DNA of 64,000 bases, from contig NC_091247.1 in NCBI RefSeq assembly GCF_042477335.2, positions 3,928,501 through 3,992,500 of the forward strand, read 5' to 3'. Below are positions 57,908 to 64,000 of this stretch, piece after piece. Made by a program: the position numbers and the translations under genes. The DNA comes from Ovis canadensis (Eukaryota; Chordata; Mammalia; Artiodactyla; Bovidae). Below the pieces are notes generated by a model. The model was not told the origin of the DNA, did no database searches, and was given only the letters and a program-made list of their open reading frames with translations. Positions within the stretch are counted from its first letter, which is position 1. Every line of letters starts with the position of its first letter.

Positions 57908-59012
57908 CCCCAGAAAAACATCTATTTCTGCTTTGTTGACTATGCCAAAACCTTTGACTGGGTGGATCACAATAAACTGTGGAAAATTCTTCAAGAGATG
58001 GGAATACCAGACCACCTGACTTGTCTCTTGAGAAACCTATATGCAGGTCAGGAAGCAACAGTTAGAACTGGACATGGAACAACAGACAGGTTCCAAATAG
58101 GAAAAGGAGTACGTCAAGGCTGTATATTGTCACCCTGCCTATTTAACTTCTATGCAGAGTACATCATGAGAAACGCTGGGCTGGAAGAAGCACAAGCTGG
58201 AATCAAGATTGCCGAGAGAAATATCAACAACCTCAGGTATGCAGATGACACCACCCTTATGGCAGAAAGTGAAGAGGAACTAAAGAGCCTCTTGATGAAA
58301 GTGAGAGAAGAGAGTGAAAAAGTTGGCTTAAAGCTCAACATTCAGAAAACAAAGATCATGGCATCCGGTCTCATCACTTCATGGGAAATAGATGGGGAAA
58401 CAGTGGAAACAGTGTCAGACTTTATTTTGGGGGGCTCCAAAACCACTGCAGATGGTGACTGCAGCCATGAAATTAAAAGACGCTTACTCCTTGGAAGGAA
58501 AGTTATGACCAACCTAGACAGCATATTAAAATGCAGAGACATTACTTTGCCAACAAAGGTCTGTCTAGTCAAGGCTACGGTTTTTCCAGTGGTCACATAT
58601 GGATGTGAGAGTTGGACTGTGAAGAAAGCTGAGCGCCGAAGAATGGATGCTTTTGAACTGTGGTGTTGGAGAAAACTCTTGAGAGTCCCTTGGACTGCAA
58701 GGAGGTCCAACCAGGCCATTCTAAAGGCTATCAGACCTGGGTGTTCACTGGAAGGACTGATGCTAAAGCTGAAACTCCAATACTTTGGCCACCTCATGCG
58801 AAGACTTGACTCATTGGAAACGACTCTGATGCTGGGAGGGATTGGGGGCAGGAGGAGGACGAGAGGATGAGATGGCTGGACGGCATCACCAACTCGATGC
58901 ACATGAGTTTGAGTGAACTCTGGGAGTTGGTGATGGACAGGGAGGCCTGGCGTGCTGCGATTCATGAGGTTGCAGAGTCCGACACGACTGAGCGACTGAA
59001 CTGAACTGAAAG
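57908..59012 (+). mobile_element. BovB LINE, 5'-truncated, long reverse-transcriptase frame
   Basis: An open frame of 330 codons (57878-58870) covers the second half of the BovB RT: 'FVDYAKTFDWVDHNKLWKIL', the intact catalytic YADD in 'NNLRYADDTTLMAE', the thumb and the C-terminal 'GCESWTVKKAERRRMDAFE' block. The 3' end '...actgagcgactgaactgaactgaa' is at about 59012. The endonuclease and N-terminal RT are missing, so it cannot move by itself. It is the best-kept BovB in the window, consistent with a younger insertion. Confidence 0.93.
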
Positions 59013-59014
59013 CA

Positions 59015-59770
59015 GGGGGCTGCCATGCAAAAAGCTGAAGCAACAGGACCCCTCAAACGGATGAACCTGTGATACTGAAAAGGATGTAATTTTGACTAGT
59101 GGGGTACTTCCAAAGGCCTTCAAATCTTACTGTGTCTGGACGGCCTTTTGGGAAGGACGGAAATCCAACTGAAACTAGAATCCGCTGAAAACAGTTTTTG
59201 CCTCATGGAACTCAGAAGCCCAGGGTAAAGCTGGCCTCAGGGACTTCATAAATTGAGGGGAGAGCAGCCACCATTTCTCTTTTCATCTCTCTCTCTTTCT
59301 CTGTATCTTTTCCATCTTTTGGCTAGAGCGTTCATGGAGCCTGAGGTAGCAGAGGGAGAAGGGGAGGGCCACAGCTTTATCTTAGTTCAATGACCCCAGA
59401 GGAAAGACAACAGCTCTTTAAGCATCCATGTATAAAGACTCAAGGAGGCACCCTGATTGGCCCAATTTGAGTCACATGTCCAACTGTGCCAATCCCTTTG
59501 GCTGGATGCTTGGGATCTGGGATTGGCCAGATGGGTCCAGCTGCCTGAGGTTGATGCTGTGGTCCCAGGAGAGGGAGGGGGAGATGCTGCCCAGGCAAAT
59601 ACACAGGTGTGCCTCATACACAGCAAGTCAGTGCCGCCTGCCTCCGAGAGCTCATCCCTTCTGTTTTGTCACTGAGTATGGACATGATGGTTGGAGAAAG
59701 GCTGCCCAGAAGCTCGTGATGTGGAGAGGCTCCAGGGAGGTATGTGGAAGACAGTGGTCTGATTAACATC
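59015..59770. other. Intergenic, no gene seen
   Basis: No exon recognised; a short CT-rich run lies near 59275-59310. Confidence 0.45.
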
Positions 59771-59774
59771 TGTC

Positions 59775-60160
59775 TGAGCGCTGAAGAATTGATGCTTCTG
59801 AACTGTGGTGTTGGAGAAGACTCTTGAGAGTCCCTTGGACACCAAGGAGATCAAACCAGTCCATCCTAAAGGAAATCAGTCCTGGATATTCATTGGAAGG
59901 ACTGATGCTGAAGCTGAAGCTCCAATGCTTTGGCCACCTGATGCGAAGAACTGACTCACTGGAAAAGACACTGATGCTGGGAAAGATTGATGGCAGGAGG
60001 AGAAGGGGATGACAGAGGATGAGATGGTCGGGTGGCATTACCGACTCGATGGACATGAGTTTGAGCAAACTCCGGGTGATAGTGAAGGACAAGGAAGCCT
60101 TGTGTGCTGCAGTCCAAGGGGTCACAAAGAGTCGGACATGACTTAGTGACTGAACAACAA
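59775..60160 (+). mobile_element. BovB LINE 3' fragment
   Basis: 'gtctgagcgctgaagaattgatgcttctgaactgtgg...' through 'ggacatgagtttgagcaaactccggg' to 'cggacatgacttagtgactgaacaacaag'. Confidence 0.92.
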
Positions 60161-60165
60161 GTCAC

Positions 60166-61740
60166 TGACAAAATCAATCCCAGAAAAACAGAAAAAAGGG
60201 AGCCAGCCCCTGAGCAGGGGCAGGGATGCCTCTGCCTTTCCTCCTAGCCTCTTCTCACAAGCCCCTAGCGGCCCATATTGAGAGAACTATTACCATTCTT
60301 CTTCCAGATACTGTATAAACAGTAACAGTGCAGTTACGGTCCCCTTGAGGGCCAGAAGCTGATGAGGCTCGTGTATCACTGCTCTCTTCCACGGAGGATA
60401 CCATTCCAGCAGGATGAGGTCACTGAGCCAAGGAAGAGGGGGGTGGGGAAAGGGGATTCCTGGGCTGGAGCTCTGGAGTCATGCCCGTCCCCCGACTCCA
60501 TCCCGCCTGATCCCTGGTGGATTCACAGTGTGCTACAGTGCTAATGCCAACGCAGGAATCTGCTCCTGTGAGATGGTTTGTGGACTAGGGGAACCTGGGC
60601 ACTCCCCTCTTCTCCTCCAGCCCTTCCATCTCTGGGTCCCACGCTGACTATGCTGGGTGACTACACAGAAGTTAGCAACGGGTGGACTGACTGCAGGCAG
60701 TGATTGGATGCCAGTTGTGAGAGCATTGAGGAATGCTAACAAAACTAACATTTATTGAAATAGGTTCTGTGCTGGTTACATCTCAAGGTCTCATTGGATC
60801 CACCAAATCCCTATTCTGTAGGCATCATGATTAATATTAAAACCCCTATGTCGTAGACAAAGAAGCTAAGGCTCCGATCATTAGCATGATAGCAGAAACC
60901 TGTGTTCACACTCTGGTCTGTTTGAGCAACAACCTCTTGGCTTCCCCAGCCGTCTCCAGGCACTGTTAGGCTGGTGGAATTCCCAAGTCAATGCCCACCT
61001 GCCCCATAAGCCGGGATGGTGGTAAAGGCTGTGCACTGCTCCAGGACCCCCGGAGAAGTGGGCGTGGGTGGCTAAGGGCCGAGACACGCCCTGGGCTCTG
61101 CTCACATGGACTGTCGGCCCAGAGCAAAGGCCTTCTTCTAATGCTCGGAGCCTCTCTGACCCTACAGGCTAACAGCAGTCCTATCTGGGACCACACTGGG
61201 CCTCCTGGAACCCTGGCCACTCTCACAGTAGGCCCCTTAAGCCATATGTTGCCTTGTGACCCAAACAGTTCCCATGACAAAACTTGTTATTTCCATAACT
61301 CAACCCGCGTTATCTCCAGGTGCTAGCTTCTTTTAGTTCTTTCCTTCCCAACTGCCTCTCCCACTTCTATTTCATAAAACCCACCTTTTCTTTAAGGCCT
61401 AGCTTGATGCGCACCCCTTCAGAAAGCCTTTCAGATACCTCAGACTGCAGCCTCTATCACCCTGCTCCGGATTAGTCACAGCGCTCACCACAACCTGCCT
61501 TCGAAGACCATCATCTTGTGAGCATTTACCCTGCGTGGGTCACGGTGCTTAAACACCCTCCATACCTTATGTCCCTGAATCCTCACTCCACTCGTGTTAT
61601 CACGCCCATTTCACAGAGGAAGAAACTGAGGCTCAAAGGACTTCAAAACTTGTCCAGGTTTACACAGCTAGGAAGGGGGCAGGGCAAGGATTGAATGAAG
61701 GGGTTGGGCTTTAAAAGCGGCCAGCTCTGATGATGGTGGT
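60166..61740. other. Intergenic with MIR/L2-type remnants
   Basis: 'actaacatttattgaaataggttctgtgctgg...' (about 60745-60900) and 'gagcatttaccctgcgtgggtcacggtgc...cccatttcacagaggaagaaactgaggctcaaagg' (about 61515-61690) are MIR/L2-like. No gene recognised upstream of the TSC1 island. Confidence 0.5.
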
Positions 61741-61779
61741 TTTCCACAGATGTCGTTACCGGGTGTCTGAAACGCTAGC

Positions 61780-62343
61780 AATCTGAGGGGCAGAAGTCAG
61801 TGTGATTCTCCGTAAGCCCTTCGCCCACGGGGGTCCCATTGGCTCCTTGGGAAACAAGATGGAAGCTCTGCGGTCAGGCACAGGGAGACCCTCACTTGGG
61901 GAGTATCCGGGTGTGCGAGCCTCTGGAATGCAGGAGGCACCCCAACCACACCCAGCGCGGCCAACTTGTTTACGCCTCTTGCACAGCCCCTCCCGCCCGG
62001 CCCGGGTCACGTGACCGCCTCCCCGCCCCTCGCTCTCTCGCGTGGCTCCTCCCCGCCGCGCCGGCTCTTCTTTTTGCCTCCTTCGGAGTCACAAGATCTC
62101 TCAGCAGCTCCCTTTCGGAATCCTTCCGCCCGTCCCCGCCTCCCCACCCCCCGTAACCCCCCTACCTTACAACTCCTCTTGGCTTTTTCTCGACCGGTTA
62201 GCACAACCAGTAATGAGCAGAACGGCCCCTTCTTTCCAAAGGGGCAGTCGGCCACGGTCAACGGTTCTCGGGTTCGAGGGCGAGGCGAGGTGCGGCTGGG
62301 GATTCTTTTTCGTGGCGGAGGCTGCAGCGGCAGTGGTCATTTC
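61780..62343 (+). promoter_or_regulatory. TSC1: TSC1 CpG-island promoter
   Basis: CpG-dense tract upstream of TSC1 exon 1, without a TATA box. It contains an exact GTCACGTGAC at 62006-62015 (core of GGTCACGTGACC 62005-62016) about 330 bases before the start. CpG density stays high to about 62850, inside intron 1. Confidence 0.75.
62006..62015 (+). promoter_or_regulatory. CLEAR/E-box palindrome (TFEB/USF type)
   Basis: GTCACGTGAC is identical to the CLEAR consensus bound by TFEB/TFE3 and is also a high-affinity USF/MITF-type E-box. Confidence 0.55.
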
Positions 62344-62436
62344 ACGACGGGGGGGAGGTGCTGTACGTCCAAGATGGCGGCGCCCTGTAGGCTGGAGGAA
62401 CTGTGAGGTAAACAGCTGAGGGGGAGGAGACGGTGG
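62344..62436 (+). other. TSC1: TSC1 exon 1 (non-coding 5' UTR)
   Basis: First exon of the hamartin gene. Hamartin with TSC2 and TBC1D7 forms the Rheb GTPase-activating complex that holds back mTORC1 at the lysosome. The text from ACGACGGGG through CCAAGATGGCGGCGCCCTG, GGAACTGTGAGGTAAACAGC and GAGGAGACGGTGG matches my memory of the human TSC1 mRNA 5' end closely. A consensus donor GTGAGT follows at 62437-62442. The human start codon is in a later exon, so the remaining gene lies off the right edge. A YY1-type AAGATGGCGGC (62371-62381) sits just after the start. It is transcribed away from GFI1B. Confidence 0.9.
62374..62406 (+). CDS. Upstream ORF in the TSC1 5' UTR
   Basis: ATG GCG GCG ... 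CTG TGA gives the ten-residue MAAPCRLEEL. Context AAGATGG has A at -3 and G at +4, a strong initiation context. The ORF opens and closes inside exon 1. It would reduce initiation at the main TSC1 start if the cap site is upstream of 62374; function unproven. Confidence 0.5.
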   Translation: MAAPCRLEEL

Positions 62437-64000
62437 GTGAGTACGGGGGTGTCGCCCCTTGCTTTTCGCTGGGGTCTTCTCGGGGCGGTCCGGGCACCAT
62501 GACCCCAGTCTGGGAAGCCCTGTGGGGCTGGGGCAAGGGGCTCATTGCCGGGGAAGGGACCCCGGGAAGGGGGGGTTTGGAGAGCTTTCCCCTCCCTCTT
62601 ATTACTCGCTATCTCCGACGGGGCCTGACGGGTTTCTGGGGGAAGAGAAGCGGCCCCGGCCGGCCCTTGGCCCCTCCTCGGCGGCGGAGGGGACCGCTGC
62701 ACCCCCCCGGGCCGAGGTGTCGAGGGCAGGGGGTGAGGTGGGCCGCTTTGCCAGCCCCTTGCTTGGTGGGGTGACAGGTTCCCTCGGGGTGCGGAGAGCC
62801 GAGGAGAGACCCTCCGCGGGAGAGGCAGGTCTGGATTGGGGGGTGGGGGCTTGTGCCAGGGCTTGATGAGAAGGGTCAGGGGGTGGGGGCGGGGAATGAA
62901 CGGAGTCTGCCTGTGGGCATCGGGGACCTGCCCGGACTCGGTGTCTCCGCTGAAATTTGCAGGAGCGTGTGTGCCTCGCTCCAGGTGTGCTTCTGGGTGT
63001 TTAATTGATGGTGAAAGACAGTTACGTTCCAGCCGGCAGAGGTGATTCTTAAGAGACAGCTATTTGCAGAGCCACTCCTAGACGCTCATTCATTCATTTG
63101 AGGAACTTGAGGACGAAGAACCGGCAGTCAGAGAGCCCTTCAAGAATTAAAGCTGTTTCTTTGTGTTTCCTAGTACAGAGTTTTGCTTCTGGCGTTCTGG
63201 GTTTGGAGGGGTGGGGGTGGGGGCTTTGAAGGGGGCGCGGTCCTCCTGACACCAGCAGCTTGTTGACGGAGCGCGCACTTTGGAAGGGCTCCGCAGTCGT
63301 CACCTCCTTTAGCCCTCGGGACAAAGGGGAAAGGCCGCCACCAGGAATCCCTCCCATTTCTCAGATGAAGAAACTGAGGCCCAGAGAGATTAGGGAACCG
63401 TGCCCCAAGGTCACACCTCTAGGATTCTGTGAGCCGGGATTGGAACTGGAGTCTTGATTCCAAGACTGTGCTCCTGTCTTTGTACTTAACATGATTCTCG
63501 TTTATCTGTTAATAGATCAGATCTGACTTGTCATTCTTTCTGATCAGGTGATTAGAGTTAATCAGTTGGCCAGGGTTTGTGCATAAGTGCCTGTGTGTGC
63601 GTGCTTAATTTTGAAGAGGGGCCCACTTGCTCAAATACTTTAGCTTTTGTTTGGGATGGCAGTGTTGTGACTATAAACACGGTAGTCTAAATTAGGCTGG
63701 AAAGTATTTGATGTTTTCATAAAACCAATGCGTTTACTGCAGAAAGAAGCCATGCTAAAATCCTTGCCGGATTTTTTATAGAAAGCATAGAAATAGCACT
63801 TCACTTGACACAGCCTAAGCTGGTAAAAGTACTAAAATAGAATAATATTCTTCTGAGATACTTGGATTTATAATTTGGGGATCAACTTGGAATCATCTGA
63901 ATTTGCACTTGTTGACAAAACGGGGCTGTAAATTTCGAGAAGCGTTATAAAACCCAACCTTGTGGGAGCCCTTGATTTACTGAGCAACCACCTGTGATGC
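62437..64000 (+). other. TSC1: TSC1 intron 1 (5' part)
   Basis: Starts with CpG-island sequence and becomes AT-rich after about 63480. An MIR remnant lies at about 63355-63450 ('cagatgaagaaactgaggcccagagagattaggg'). I did not find TSC1 exon 2 within the window. Confidence 0.7.

Noticed and set aside
61756-62261. A divergent gene on the minus strand of the TSC1 island
   Set aside because: Minus-strand frames here lack homology and splice context; human TSC1 has no protein-coding head-to-head partner at this island other than distant GFI1B.

Overview
This window is nuclear DNA of a ruminant, most likely a bovid. It is packed with BovB (RTE) LINEs, Bov-tA/Bov-A2 SINEs and CHR-type tRNA-derived SINEs, and its genes have mammalian exon-intron structure. 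Three genes are recognisable. The GTF3C5 first coding exon lies on the minus strand at 1829-1984, with the rest off the left edge. The complete GFI1B coding region is on the minus strand, in six exons between 27392 and 31515, with a probable non-coding first exon and promoter near 38868-39140. The TSC1 non-coding first exon lies on the plus strand at about 62344-62436, with the rest off the right edge. Order and orientation match human 9q34.13, where TSC1 and GFI1B are head to head and GTF3C5 lies downstream of GFI1B in the same direction.

Layout: 1-2.6 kb holds a BovB fragment, SINEs and the GTF3C5 CpG-island promoter. From 2.6 to 26.6 kb lies intergenic DNA with a solo LTR split by a BovB, many SINEs, L1 remnants, a small orphan CpG-rich stretch (12.9-13.35 kb) and two unique tracts (15.5-18.2 and 20.9-21.7 kb) that carry clustered GATA-type motifs. 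From 26.8 to 39.2 kb lies GFI1B: 3' UTR, six coding exons, and a 7.3 kb first intron with further GATA, ETS, CRE and E2F-like motifs. From 39.2 to 61.7 kb lies an intergenic stretch rich in BovB and L1 copies, with a ~0.5 kb inverted duplication (42.57-43.07 against 46.62-47.13 kb) and one unusually long open frame of unknown meaning (49671-50660). From 61.7 kb to the end lies the TSC1 CpG island, first exon and start of intron 1.

Biology: GFI1B is a SNAG-domain, six-zinc-finger repressor of the erythroid and megakaryocyte programme. GTF3C5 is a TFIIIC subunit and TSC1 encodes hamartin, the mTORC1 brake; both are housekeeping genes with CpG-island promoters. The most interesting signals are regulatory. 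Four CTG-N7/8-WGATAA arrangements of the TAL1/LDB1/GATA1 type flank or sit inside GFI1B, one of them in its promoter. Convergent CTCF-like motifs (about 13.0 and 39.66 kb) would enclose GFI1B and the downstream candidate enhancers while excluding both housekeeping promoters. TSC1 has an exact CLEAR-type motif upstream and a ten-codon uORF in exon 1. I saw no previously undescribed gene system; regulatory calls are motif readings, not proof of function. All coordinates were read by hand, and repeat boundaries are approximate to about 10-20 bases.
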